Part shown: positions 1 to 8,771 of the stretch, one piece after another
Numbering within the stretch: position 1 is the first letter of the stretch
Layout: the number at the start of each line of letters is the position of its first letter
Source of the DNA: Micavibrio_B sp964399985
GTDB lineage: Bacteria > Pseudomonadota > Alphaproteobacteria > Micavibrionales > Micavibrionaceae
NCBI GenBank assembly: GCA_964399985.1
Contig: CAYNRY010000002.1
Location: forward strand, 310,001 to 374,000
Direction: 5' to 3'
Length of the DNA: 64,000 bases
Notes under the pieces: model-generated
Databases searched by the model: none
What the model was told of the DNA's origin: nothing
The model's input: only the letters and a program-made list of their open reading frames with translations
Made by a program: the position numbers and the translations under genes

Positions 1-1487
1 CTGGTAGCAAGAACATCTGCCAACGAAGCGCCGGTTCCGGCGAGATTAACCTTCCCGCCGAAATACCCTTGGGTAGTTTCTTCGAAGCGTGTATTGCCAA
101 AGAATTGCTTCAAGCTCAATTTACGCAAATTCAAATCCATCTTCATGGGCGGAATGTCATGCTGGCCGTTGATTTCGACAGATCCATCAACCGTGCCATC
201 GGCAAGAACGATATTCAGCGGGTCCAATTTCAAAATACCATTTTGTAGATCAAAACGGACATCGAGACCTTTAAATGGCAGACCCGGGGCTTCAATTTTC
301 TTGGCCTTTAAGGTGACATCAAGATCGGCAGCTCGCAAACGCTTCACTTCTAATGGAACATCTGGAATCAGTTTTGAGTCTGCCTTTTCCTTCGCAGCTT
401 CAGCTTTTTGTTCGGGCGCGGCATTTTTGCCATCAGGAGATAAGCCGATAAAACCGCCAAGGTCACGACTGTCGAGAAGATTGGAAACCAGTTCAGCTTT
501 CAGGAAACCGCGCTCCCCGCTCGTGTCGTAAGATAAATTGCCAGATAGATCACTGCCGCCGACTTTACCGGTAAAGTCTTTATATCCCCAGACTTCGCCT
601 TCTTTGGTCAATTGACCTTTCAATAAATAGGGTGGTGTTGGTGGAAGGGGGATGGCCGTTAAATAGAAAATATCGGCCAAATTATGACCTTTTATTTCAA
701 GGGATGCATCGACACCAGTCATTTTAACGGGGTCCTTGAAAGCGCCGTTGACGACAATTTCAGTTGGACCCATAACGAGTTTTAAATTCAGAGGAAAATC
801 TTGGGAAGAGTCGCGCAATGCCTCCAGAGAACCACCGCTGGCGTCAAGAACGAATTTCTGCTTTTGCAGCAAACCGTCGCCTGAGATTTTAAAGCCGGCA
901 CCATTCTTTTTCTTAGTGCCGCCGCTGCCGCTCACGGTTTCCAGCTCTAAATCGAGATTCAGATTTTTCACGCCATCCCGATAAATCAATCGCCCGTTAT
1001 TAATCATTATATTGCCGATGATAGGGAAATTTTTGCGGCTGTCCGGTATAGCCGCTTCACTGGCCAGATTGGCGTTCGATAATGCGGGGAACTCCCAATT
1101 AGTTTCGCCGGGTGCTTTTTTCTCCAGAACGATATTCGGCTTATTGATTTCGATTTCACCGAATTCAAGACGACCCAAAAGAAGCTTTGCTGGTTTAAAA
1201 TCGAAGTCAATAGATTCGATTGTTACCATTTCTGGTTCTGCATATCCTTGGGCATTGGCAAGGCGAATTTTTTCTGCGTGAACACGCGTCTTGTTCCAGT
1301 CCCAATTGATATCGAGGGCACCATCAATGGCAAATTCACGTCCGATTTTTCCGCCCGCCTTGTGATTGGTAAAGGACCGTATAATCGGTTCGGAGAAAAG
1401 AACAAGAATAACAACACCCAAAAATAAAAGCGCGAAGACGGCGCTAATGGCTGTCAAAATCTTATGTTGTCTGAATTGAAAAGCCAT
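1..1487 (-). CDS. AsmA-family protein, C-terminus cut by window edge
   Basis: About 495 codons are visible; the 3' end lies beyond the window start. The ATG at 1487 is followed by a short basic stretch and one hydrophobic segment at about residues 12-32, giving a single N-terminal inner-membrane anchor with the rest in the periplasm. The visible part has the AsmA look: an N-in anchor, then a beta-rich region with phrases such as EFAIDGALDINWDW and the later EIEINKPNIVLEK. AsmA-type proteins are thought to bridge the envelope and influence outer-membrane lipid delivery. The gene continues open to base 1 on the minus strand. Family assignment is by eye; which AsmA subgroup cannot be told. Confidence 0.8.
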   Translation of the reverse strand, partial: MAFQFRQHKILTAISAVFALLFLGVVILVLFSEPIIRSFTNHKAGGKIGREFAIDGALDINWDWNKTRVHAEKIRLANAQGYAEPEMVTIESIDFDFKPAKLLLGRLEFGEIEINKPNIVLEKKAPGETNWEFPALSNANLASEAAIPDSRKNFPIIGNIMINNGRLIYRDGVKNLNLDLELETVSGSGGTKKKNGAGFKISGDGLLQKQKFVLDASGGSLEALRDSSQDFPLNLKLVMGPTEIVVNGAFKDPVKMTGVDASLEIKGHNLADIFYLTAIPLPPTPPYLLKGQLTKEGEVWGYKDFTGKVGGSDLSGNLSYDTSGERGFLKAELVSNLLDSRDLGGFIGLSPDGKNAAPEQKAEAAKEKADSKLIPDVPLEVKRLRAADLDVTLKAKKIEAPGLPFKGLDVRFDLQNGILKLDPLNIVLADGTVDGSVEINGQHDIPPMKMDLNLRKLSLKQFFGNTRFEETTQGYFGGKVNLAGTGASLADVLAT

Positions 1488-1535
1488 AAAATATACCATC
1501 TAAAAATTTGCCTAAAGAAGGCAAACGCTTTTGAG

Positions 1536-2234
1536 CTATATTAAGTTCCCTTGAATAGGCGGTGTTTTGGCAGGGCGGATTTTTGAAAATTTATCTGCCG
1601 TGTGCGTTGGTTCTGGTAATTTATATTTGCCCATGCAATTGAGGACCATTTGTACCGCCGTCTCGTGATCAATCTTATGGCCGGGAGAAATGAATAATGG
1701 GTTGGTATTATCCTTTGTGCGCAAAACGGTGCCGATCAATTCCTTTTTATGAATGAGGGGGCTTTGATCGCCTGTCAAAAGTCCCGGCATATCGTATCGC
1801 CCGCAGAGAAGAGATTTACCGACGCCGATGGACGGAATATCAAGACACAGACCTAAATGCGTGGCAATGCCCATGCGGCGCGGATGCGCGATCCCCATGC
1901 CGTCAACCATCAGCAAGTCGGGTTTGGTAGAGATTACTTTAAAGGCTTCGAGGATAACCGGAATCTCACGAAAAGATAAAAGGCCTGGTACATAAGGGAA
2001 TGCTGTTGGCAAATGTGCCATGGCCGATTCAATCAATTCAAGTTCAGGATAAGAAAAAACACATAAAACGGCCCGGCTGATATTGGTTTGCAAATCGTAA
2101 CTGCAATCGACGCCGCAAATCGTTTTTATATTCTTAAAATCATTTTGTAGAAAAACGCTCTCATGTAATTTTTGTTGAAGGGTGATGGCTTCAGAGGGTG
2201 TATCGGCCCATTCGATATTGTCGGGAATCTTCAT
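1536..2234 (-). CDS. nfi: Endonuclease V (deoxyinosine 3'-endonuclease)
   Basis: A 232-residue protein of normal family length. It has the endonuclease V signatures: GVDCSY at 41-46 with the first catalytic Asp, PYVPGLLSFRE at 80-90 holding the strand-separating PYIP-type wedge and the Glu ligand, DGMGIAHPRR at 111-120, and a later SPGHKI motif. The enzyme nicks DNA near deoxyinosine formed by adenine deamination, starting alternative excision repair. Its start ATG overlaps the stop of the upstream EEP-family gene by 4 bp, so the two are probably co-transcribed and translationally coupled. All key acidic residues appear present. Confidence 0.95.
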   Translation of the reverse strand: MKIPDNIEWADTPSEAITLQQKLHESVFLQNDFKNIKTICGVDCSYDLQTNISRAVLCVFSYPELELIESAMAHLPTAFPYVPGLLSFREIPVILEAFKVISTKPDLLMVDGMGIAHPRRMGIATHLGLCLDIPSIGVGKSLLCGRYDMPGLLTGDQSPLIHKKELIGTVLRTKDNTNPLFISPGHKIDHETAVQMVLNCMGKYKLPEPTHTADKFSKIRPAKTPPIQGNLI

Positions 2235-2977
2235 TTGATTTCCAAAAATAAGGCAGCATGATCGGAGTAAGGTTGCGGTATGATTTTCAAATTTATGCGC
2301 CCTGCGATATTATCCGTGGCGAGGCATAAATCCAGAATATGCTGGCGTTTGTGAAAACGGAATGTGTGCTCGCCGTCGCGGTTCATGAGTTTCAAATTCG
2401 CGATATTGAGTAATTCTGCAATCTCGGAAAAACCTTGGAAAATATTGAAATCTGCCAGAAGGATTGAAGGTCGTCCGTCTTCATTGATCATGGCGCCGAT
2501 TTCATTGAATTGCTGAATCCTTACATGGCCTTGTAGGGAAAAATGCGCGAAATACACCATAACGCCTTCGGGTAAGGCAACGCGGTAAATCAGGCGTTTG
2601 CGGCCGGATTTAAAATAAAGTTTTTCAAATAACAGATCATGTTTTGCCAAAAAGCCGTTGCATTTACTTTTGTGAAACGGAAGGCGAGATAGGAAATGAT
2701 CCTCTCCATATTTATTGGTAATGTCAGAAAAGCGATATGCGTCGTCACGCAAGGCTTCCATCTGGTTGAAATAGGAAGAATGGAAAGCGCCTCTGTCAAT
2801 TTCTACGAAGCAGCAAAGATCTGGCTGTTCCGTATTCATCACTTCCTTAAGCTGTGACAAGGCTAATTGCTGCGGCGGCACAGTGCAGTAAAAATGCCGG
2901 CCTGCCCGCGAGACGTGATGCCAGAGCGATCCATCAATGCCACGCGCATAGCCAAGGTTGCTAAAAAGAATCTTCAT
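2231..2977 (-). CDS. Endonuclease/exonuclease/phosphatase-family hydrolase
   Basis: 248 residues with the EEP (DNase I-like) fold markers in order: an N-terminal Asn region (FSNLGYARG), CFVEID near residue 60 with the metal-binding Glu, LLADFNI near 195, and the C-terminal SDHAALFLEI with the catalytic Asp-His pair. Substrate is not deducible; family members cleave DNA, RNA caps, phosphoinositides or sphingomyelin. There is no signal peptide, so a cytoplasmic role is likely. The 4-bp overlap with the endonuclease V gene suggests a small nucleic-acid repair operon, but that functional link is inference. Confidence 0.8.
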   Translation of the reverse strand: MKILFSNLGYARGIDGSLWHHVSRAGRHFYCTVPPQQLALSQLKEVMNTEQPDLCCFVEIDRGAFHSSYFNQMEALRDDAYRFSDITNKYGEDHFLSRLPFHKSKCNGFLAKHDLLFEKLYFKSGRKRLIYRVALPEGVMVYFAHFSLQGHVRIQQFNEIGAMINEDGRPSILLADFNIFQGFSEIAELLNIANLKLMNRDGEHTFRFHKRQHILDLCLATDNIAGRINLKIIPQPYSDHAALFLEIK

Positions 2978-3008
2978 TGTCGTCCTTTAAGGTCATTATA
3001 TAGGATGA

Positions 3009-3977
3009 TTAATCATCCTGAACAGGATAGGCAGCATCTCCCCAATCTATTTTTCGGACTAGTTTATATTCAGCATCGCGCTTGGACAATTGCATCACTT
3101 CAAATCGTCCGCTGTTCTGGCAAGTTTCCAATGTCACGACTTTCTGGCCGTGCGGCTGCCCCAAAGCGCGGAAGCGCGGTTTGGGCGTTTGATGGCGGGT
3201 AACGACAAGATAGGAGAATTTTTCGTCCTCGTAAGATAATCTTGCATCGGCCTTGGTTTGTAGATGGAGCTTGCTGCGGTCGACGCGAACAGAGAAATGG
3301 CACCATCTTTCGCTGCCTCTTAACGGGCATTCGAATTCATGCGGGCAAGGCGCAGCTATATTGGCGTTGATTGAGAGGAAATAATCACGCGCCTTTAAAA
3401 GCGTTGCATAGCCGTGCGGCGTGCCGGGCTCGATAATCACCAGCGTTTTTTCTGTAGCGGTCCAGATGTTCTGCAAAATGTCATGTTGATCGCCGCTTAT
3501 TTCATTCAATACATAAGAAGATAAAACCAGATCATATTTTTGATCGGTTGAAAAATTTTGCAGTTTGCCATTTTGCCAATTGCCACCCTCGACTAGTCTT
3601 TGCCCGATGTCTCTTAAATATTGATTGGGTTCAAAGAGTGTTGCAGCGGCATCCGGCCATATATTCTGCGCAGCCAAAGCGGCAGTTCCCGGTCCGGCGC
3701 CCAAATCGAGAATTGAATTTATTTTAGCTTCAGGATCGACTTCCAAATAGGATTGTAATGTCTTGGTAACTGCACACCAGGTTGCAGGCAGGCGCGTGGC
3801 AACATATGCCTGCGCCTCTGCTATTCCCGATATTTGTAAATTAGTCGTATCGCTTTCGCGACGGTATTTGAGTGAGACATCCTGTGCAGCAGATGATAAC
3901 GCCTTTTTATTCTCGGATGATAACAGCGCATCGATACGCGCACGGAGTTCAGCGGGCAGTTGCATATTTCCAGCCAA
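3009..3977 (-). CDS. Rsm22/METTL17-like methyltransferase-fold protein
   Basis: 322 residues. A class I SAM-binding fold is shown by ILDLGAGPGTAALAA near residues 92-106. It is followed by the Rsm22-type C-terminal module with CPHEFECPLRGSERWCHF and later YEDEKFSYL. Rsm22/METTL17 proteins associate with the small ribosomal subunit, and the cysteine cluster of the eukaryotic members binds an Fe-S cluster, so an assembly or quality-control role on the 30S subunit is the natural inference here. The gene overlaps the upstream MATE gene by 29 bp, and no upstream ribosome-binding site is obvious. Confidence 0.85.
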   Translation of the reverse strand: MAGNMQLPAELRARIDALLSSENKKALSSAAQDVSLKYRRESDTTNLQISGIAEAQAYVATRLPATWCAVTKTLQSYLEVDPEAKINSILDLGAGPGTAALAAQNIWPDAAATLFEPNQYLRDIGQRLVEGGNWQNGKLQNFSTDQKYDLVLSSYVLNEISGDQHDILQNIWTATEKTLVIIEPGTPHGYATLLKARDYFLSINANIAAPCPHEFECPLRGSERWCHFSVRVDRSKLHLQTKADARLSYEDEKFSYLVVTRHQTPKPRFRALGQPHGQKVVTLETCQNSGRFEVMQLSKRDAEYKLVRKIDWGDAAYPVQDD

Positions 3978-5319
3978 AAATATGAAAGGCGATTCCAGTT
4001 AAAACATTGATAAGGGCGATCGCGATAAAGACACCTTCCACGCCTGCAGTTGTATAACCAACATAAAGGGCAGGAATAAGAAGAGCTATTAATTTCAGAA
4101 ACAGCATACCGGCAGAATATTGCGGTTTACCCATTGCATTAAAGGCCGAAGCCCAGCCATTAACAATGTTACTAAGCGCATAGGTGAACGGTACGATAAG
4201 AAAATAGAGAGCAATATATTTCTGAACTTCAGCATCGCTAGAAAAAATATCGGCGAAGAAATTGGCAAAGATGCCCAGAATAATCGCTACGAAAACAGAC
4301 CATAAAACGCAGAATAGAATGGCATCTTTGATCGTTTCGCGGACGCGATCTATTTTCCTCGCTCCCCAGTTCTGTCCGATAATCGGTGCCATGCCGGAAG
4401 CCAGCGCCATCATGATAATAAAGCAAAATGCTTCAACGCGCGATGCAACACCGAAAGCAGCCACCGGCGCTTCACCCGATTTTGCAAGCAGGGATAGAAT
4501 AACCGAATTGACGATGGACGGGAGACCACTCGTGATACCGGCAGGAAGCGCGATCATTAGAATGCGCAGCATCGAGTTTTTAAATTCCGAGAAATCGACG
4601 AAAGCAGACAGTGAAATCATGCCGCGCTTTTGCATGATATATAAGCCAACCATGGTTGCAACGAAACTGGTAAGCAGCGTCGAGATTGCCGCGCCTTGTA
4701 GTTCAAGACGAGGAAAGCCAAAAAGGCCGAAGATCAAAATCGGATCGATCACTGCATTGGCCAGCGCTGCGGACGTAATAATAATCGCAGGTGTCTTCGC
4801 ATCCCCGGCAGCACGCAGCGAGGCATTGATGACGAGCGGGAGGCAGATAAAGAAAGTACCTATAAAATAAAGATGCATGTAATCGCGAATAAGGGGCAAT
4901 AAACCTTCTTGCGCGCCAATTAACAGGAACAATGGATCGAGAAATAAAAGCCCCGTACCTGCCATTGCTGCGCTTGTGATAAAAACCATCAGCAAGGAAT
5001 GAGAAATAATGCGTCGTACATCGTCCGGCTTTTTTTCGCCAAGAAGCCGTGAGACAACCGAAGAAGTGGCAATGCCGAAGCCGAGAAACAGGCTGAAGAT
5101 GATATAAGTGACGGGGAAGGTGAAGCTAATCGCAGCAAGCTCTGTCGTGCCGAGACGGGAAATATAAAAAGTATTCACGAGTTGGAAACTAATCATGGCA
5201 AAAAGACTGGTCACCATTGGCAAGGTCAGGCGGACCAGATGTTTGCGGATGGGGCCGACTGTCAGATCGCCTTTATTCGCATAATAATGCATTTTGCTCA
5301 TGGCTCTTTGTTTAAACAT
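3949..5319 (-). CDS. MATE-family multidrug efflux transporter
   Basis: A 456-residue integral membrane protein with about 12 hydrophobic segments in two homologous halves, the MATE architecture. Typical segments include TLPMVTSLFAMI near the N-terminus and GRP-like loops after helix 6. MATE transporters export cationic drugs or metabolites using Na+ or H+ gradients; the substrate here is unknown. The ATG at 5319 is used, with an internal ATG six codons later also possible. The gene is divergent from the methyltransferase starting at 5407, so the 87-bp gap probably holds both promoters. Confidence 0.9.
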   Translation of the reverse strand: MFKQRAMSKMHYYANKGDLTVGPIRKHLVRLTLPMVTSLFAMISFQLVNTFYISRLGTTELAAISFTFPVTYIIFSLFLGFGIATSSVVSRLLGEKKPDDVRRIISHSLLMVFITSAAMAGTGLLFLDPLFLLIGAQEGLLPLIRDYMHLYFIGTFFICLPLVINASLRAAGDAKTPAIIITSAALANAVIDPILIFGLFGFPRLELQGAAISTLLTSFVATMVGLYIMQKRGMISLSAFVDFSEFKNSMLRILMIALPAGITSGLPSIVNSVILSLLAKSGEAPVAAFGVASRVEAFCFIIMMALASGMAPIIGQNWGARKIDRVRETIKDAILFCVLWSVFVAIILGIFANFFADIFSSDAEVQKYIALYFLIVPFTYALSNIVNGWASAFNAMGKPQYSAGMLFLKLIALLIPALYVGYTTAGVEGVFIAIALINVLTGIAFHIFGWKYATAR

Positions 5320-5406
5320 CCTTCCGGTGAGGTCAATGACATAAATGTCGCAAGGCAGGTAGCTTTGGTCTTCTCAAATCAATTTCAATTCCATAAGGTT
5401 CAAACC

Positions 5407-6363
5407 ATGTCTGATGTATCGCGTGCCGTTTTTTATTCGTGTGAGGAGGTGGGATTATCCTTGTCTTTACCGCTTCTTGTCATAAATGATAATTTATTTG
5501 AAATAAAACCCCGATTTCCGGGCGCTGATTTCTGGAATCCGGAAACGCAAATGCAGCCAAAAACGGAGAAATATAAATCCGTGCTTTTAATGGCACCCAA
5601 GCAAAAAAGTGAAACTCGGTATCTGCTTTCTCTCGCTTTGCAGCAGATCGAGGAGAATGGCGTGCTGGCCGTGGCGGCGGCAAATGATGCAGGCGGAAAA
5701 TCCCTCGGCAAAATCCTAAAAGAATTTGATTTAGAGATAACTGATGTCTCAAAACATAAATGCCGTGTGGTGTGGACGGTGAAGCCGCAAGAGGCGCATG
5801 CCGACAGCATTAATCAGGCACTTAAACAAGGCGGATTGCAACAGCGACAGGATGGTCTTTGGAGTCAGCCGGGTGTGTTCAGCTGGGAAGGACTGGATAA
5901 AGGAACGGCCTTGATCTTGCCGCATGTGGAGCGTCTTTCAGGCAAAGGTGCAGATTTCGGCTGCGGTATCGGGGTGATTGGTGTAAAATTATTAGAAAAC
6001 ACGGTAATCAAAAAGTTGATTTGTATAGACCGCGATATTCGTGCGCTTCAGGCTTGCGAAAAAAACCTCACTCATTGGAAAGATAAGATTGAAATTCGTC
6101 AGGCTGATCTAAGTAAGCCAGTTGATCTGTGTAATCTAGATTTTATCGTCATGAACCCGCCATTTCATATCGGCAAAAAGGAATCATCGGAGCTTGGTAG
6201 GGCATTTATTACCAATGCTTCTTCGAGTTTGAAAATGGGTGGTATTTTGCTCATGGTCGCCAATAATCATTTGCCTTATGAAGAATTGATCGGCGAAAAA
6301 TTTTTATCTCATAGAATAGTCAGAGAAGACAAAGGCTTTAAAATTATCGAGGCAATCAAGTGA
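5407..6363 (+). CDS. RsmC-like class I SAM-dependent methyltransferase
   Basis: 318 residues from the ATG at 5407. The open frame extends upstream to 5182, but that part lies antisense inside the MATE gene, and 5407 has AAGGTT close upstream. The C-terminal half is a methyltransferase domain with GADFGCGIGVIG and the catalytic NPPF motif (VMNPPFHIG), typical of RsmC/RlmG enzymes that methylate guanine N2 in rRNA. The N-terminal half is the weaker duplicated domain seen in this family. Neighbouring RsuA-like pseudouridine synthase supports an rRNA modification role. The stop overlaps the next start by 4 bp. Confidence 0.85.
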   Translation: MSDVSRAVFYSCEEVGLSLSLPLLVINDNLFEIKPRFPGADFWNPETQMQPKTEKYKSVLLMAPKQKSETRYLLSLALQQIEENGVLAVAAANDAGGKSLGKILKEFDLEITDVSKHKCRVVWTVKPQEAHADSINQALKQGGLQQRQDGLWSQPGVFSWEGLDKGTALILPHVERLSGKGADFGCGIGVIGVKLLENTVIKKLICIDRDIRALQACEKNLTHWKDKIEIRQADLSKPVDLCNLDFIVMNPPFHIGKKESSELGRAFITNASSSLKMGGILLMVANNHLPYEELIGEKFLSHRIVREDKGFKIIEAIK

Positions 6364-7082
6364 GCAAAATCAGGATCGACAGGCTTTTATCCAATTTAGG
6401 ATACGGCTCCCGCAAGGACGTCGCCGCCGCTGTCAAGCGCGGAGTATTTTATATAGATAACAAGCCTTATCGCGATCCATCCGCGCAAGTATCTATGAAA
6501 GACTTGCATCTTGCGACATATGACCATGTACCGCTTGATCCCGTCGCGCCGCTGACAATTGTTTTGAATAAACCAAAAAATTACACCTGTTCGCATGACG
6601 AGCAAGGTTTATTGATTTATGATTTATTGCCGGAGCGCTGGAAATACCGCACGCCACCTCTGTCCGCTGCCGGACGTCTTGATAAGGATTCGACGGGCTT
6701 GGTGTTGATGACGGATGATGGACAGCTCTTGCATAAAATCATTTCGCCGAAAGTCCATGTTTCAAAATATTATCGCGTTACCTTGCGTGATGATCTAAAA
6801 GGCGACGAAACAGAAACATTCTTTTCCGGTGTTTTTTGCTTCGCCAACGATCCGAAGGCTTTGAAGCCTGCCATCTGGCAACCGGACGGGCCGAAAAGCG
6901 GGATTATGATTTTGCAGGAAGGCCGCTACCGCCAAATTCGCCGTATGTTCGGCGCGATCGGTAATCATGTAGAGGATTTACACCGCTTTCAAATCGGCGG
7001 CCTCACGATTGACGATATGAAAGAGGGCGAATATCGGATATTAAATACAGACGATAAAATCATATTTGGAGAAACGCTATGA
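6360..7082 (+). CDS. RsuA-family rRNA pseudouridine synthase
   Basis: 240 residues, starting at a GTG that overlaps the preceding stop codon (GTGA). An N-terminal S4 RNA-binding domain (IRIDRLLSNLGYGSRKD) is followed by the catalytic domain with AAGRLDKDSTGLVLMT, where the Asp is the nucleophile, and the family's RYRQIRRMFGAIGNHV motif. RsuA makes pseudouridine 516 in 16S rRNA in Escherichia coli; RluE/RluF relatives act on 23S, so the exact site is uncertain. It follows an RsmC-like methyltransferase and is coupled by ATGA to the SIMPL gene. Confidence 0.9.
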   Translation: MSKIRIDRLLSNLGYGSRKDVAAAVKRGVFYIDNKPYRDPSAQVSMKDLHLATYDHVPLDPVAPLTIVLNKPKNYTCSHDEQGLLIYDLLPERWKYRTPPLSAAGRLDKDSTGLVLMTDDGQLLHKIISPKVHVSKYYRVTLRDDLKGDETETFFSGVFCFANDPKALKPAIWQPDGPKSGIMILQEGRYRQIRRMFGAIGNHVEDLHRFQIGGLTIDDMKEGEYRILNTDDKIIFGETL

Positions 7083-7834
7083 CGAATGAATGTAAATCTT
7101 CTTGCAGTTCTATCCTGTTATTCGCCGGTCTTGGCATTATCGGTTTGGCACTGGCGTTTTCCGGTTTCAAGATTTTCGAAGGCCTGAAATATTTCAGAAG
7201 CTATGATCGTTTTGTCACTGTCAAAGGCTTGGCAACCAAAGACATGCGCGCTGATCTTGCCGTTTGGTCTGTGAACTTCACGGTTACGGGTAATGACTTG
7301 TCGCAGGCGCAAAGCCAGCTTGAAGTAAACCGTGAAAAAGTGACGGCTTTTTTGACAGCCAATGGCTTAAGTGAAAACGATATTCGGATTCAAAGCATTC
7401 AGGTCGCCGATAAACAAGCGCAAACCTATTCCTCGGGCGGGGGCGATGGCGGCCCGCGTTATGTGTTGTCCCAAGCCTTGATCGCCCGCACGAATGATGT
7501 TGAATCCATGATAAAGGCCTCGCAGAATGTATCGCAGCTGATCAAAGACGGTGTCGTTCTGGGCCAACCCAATGGCGGCTATAATCCTGCGCCTCAATAT
7601 ATGTTTACCAAACTCAACGATATAAAGCCGCAAATGATTGCCGAGGCGACGAAGAACGCGCGTACCTCCGCTGAGCAATTCGCCAAGGATAGCGGGCAGG
7701 AAGTTGGCCAAATAAGAAGCGCCAATCAGGGTGTGTTCGAAATTCTGCCGCGCGATCCGAATATCGTCGAAACCGAAACTCCCGATAAAACCGTGCGCGT
7801 TGTGACAACAGTTGAGTACTATCTTGCCGATTAA
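7079..7834 (+). CDS. SIMPL-domain (DUF541) periplasmic protein
   Basis: 251 residues. One N-terminal hydrophobic segment at about 12-32 anchors or exports the protein. The rest is the SIMPL/DUF541 domain, with VKGLATKDMRADLAVW at the start and TVEYYLAD at the end. Members include BP26/OmpW-like surface antigens and E. coli YggE, linked to oxidative stress, with no firm biochemical role. The start ATG overlaps the previous stop (ATGA), so it is the third gene of a + strand run. Confidence 0.85.
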   Translation: MTNECKSSCSSILLFAGLGIIGLALAFSGFKIFEGLKYFRSYDRFVTVKGLATKDMRADLAVWSVNFTVTGNDLSQAQSQLEVNREKVTAFLTANGLSENDIRIQSIQVADKQAQTYSSGGGDGGPRYVLSQALIARTNDVESMIKASQNVSQLIKDGVVLGQPNGGYNPAPQYMFTKLNDIKPQMIAEATKNARTSAEQFAKDSGQEVGQIRSANQGVFEILPRDPNIVETETPDKTVRVVTTVEYYLAD

Positions 7835-8771
7835 GAATTTTCTTATCCCGCTCGGTGCGCTGCTTGCGCTGAGTGGATTGATTTCTTCGCCTGTCGCCTT
7901 GATTCTTGGCACTGCTATTGCCCTGCTGATGGGTAATCCCTATCAGGAAAAAACCAAATTTCATGCCGGATGGCTGATGGCGATCGCCATTGTCGGTCTC
8001 GGCGCAGGCGTCCCGTTAAACGAAGCCTTGCGCGTCGGAGCACATGGAATCGTCTATACGCTCGCTGGCATTACTTTTACTTTTATACTCGGCCTTGCTA
8101 TTGGTAAATTCCTGTCACTCGACAAATCAATATCTTTATTGATCACGGCGGGGACAGCGATTTGCGGCGGGTCTGCAATTGCCGCTATTTCACGCGTGAT
8201 TGATGCCAGGTCAGACACTATCGCCATCTCGCTTTGTACAGTGTTTTTGTTGAACGCAGCGGCGCTGGTTATTTTTCCGTTTATTGGGCATGCGGTGGAT
8301 TTAACGCAGGCACAGTTCGGGCTGTGGGCGGGGCTTGCTATTCACGATACAAGCTCGGTGATCGGCGCTTCTCTTCAATATGGCGGTGAAGCCACGCAAA
8401 TAGCGACGACAACGAAGCTGGCCCGCGCCATATGGATTATCCCGCTGGCATTTGTAATCGGTATGTTTTGGTCAAAAAAAGAAGGGAAAATTCCATTTTT
8501 ATCAATTGTCAAACGTTGTTGGTTTATCGGCGGATTTTTGTTGATGTCACTTCTTATCAGTTATGCGCCATCATTGGATAGGATCGGCCAGATCATCGAA
8601 CTATCCGCCAAGCGGCTGATGATTTTGGTTTTGTTTTTAATCGGCGCTGGATTGACGAAAAATCTTTTGCGCCAAGTCGGGTTTAAACCTTTCGTGCAAG
8701 GCATTATGCTATGGGTTCTCGTATCGGCGGCAACATTAGCCGTTATTATGCTGGGCTGGATCTCTTTCTAA
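7812..8771 (+). CDS. YeiH/UPF0324-family putative sulfate exporter
   Basis: About 319 residues, 9-10 hydrophobic segments. Family-type segments include VGLGAGVPLNEAL, AGTAICGGSAIAAISRVI and GLAIHDTSSVIGASL. These proteins are annotated as putative sulfate exporters on thin evidence. The start is a TTG at 7812 overlapping the SIMPL gene by 23 bp; a second TTG at 7824 would also work, and no strong ribosome-binding site decides between them. The gene converges with the topoisomerase IB gene, sharing 4 bp at the stops. Confidence 0.85.
   Translation: MSTILPIKNFLIPLGALLALSGLISSPVALILGTAIALLMGNPYQEKTKFHAGWLMAIAIVGLGAGVPLNEALRVGAHGIVYTLAGITFTFILGLAIGKFLSLDKSISLLITAGTAICGGSAIAAISRVIDARSDTIAISLCTVFLLNAAALVIFPFIGHAVDLTQAQFGLWAGLAIHDTSSVIGASLQYGGEATQIATTTKLARAIWIIPLAFVIGMFWSKKEGKIPFLSIVKRCWFIGGFLLMSLLISYAPSLDRIGQIIELSAKRLMILVLFLIGAGLTKNLLRQVGFKPFVQGIMLWVLVSAATLAVIMLGWISF

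Noticed and set aside
2867..3202. Plus-strand frame over the EEP and Rsm22-like genes
   Set aside because: Antisense to two clear protein families with no ribosome site or family resemblance.
5182..5406. N-terminal extension of the RsmC-like methyltransferase
   Set aside because: It lies antisense within the MATE gene and reads His/Gln-rich, unlike the family; the ATG at 5407 fits better.
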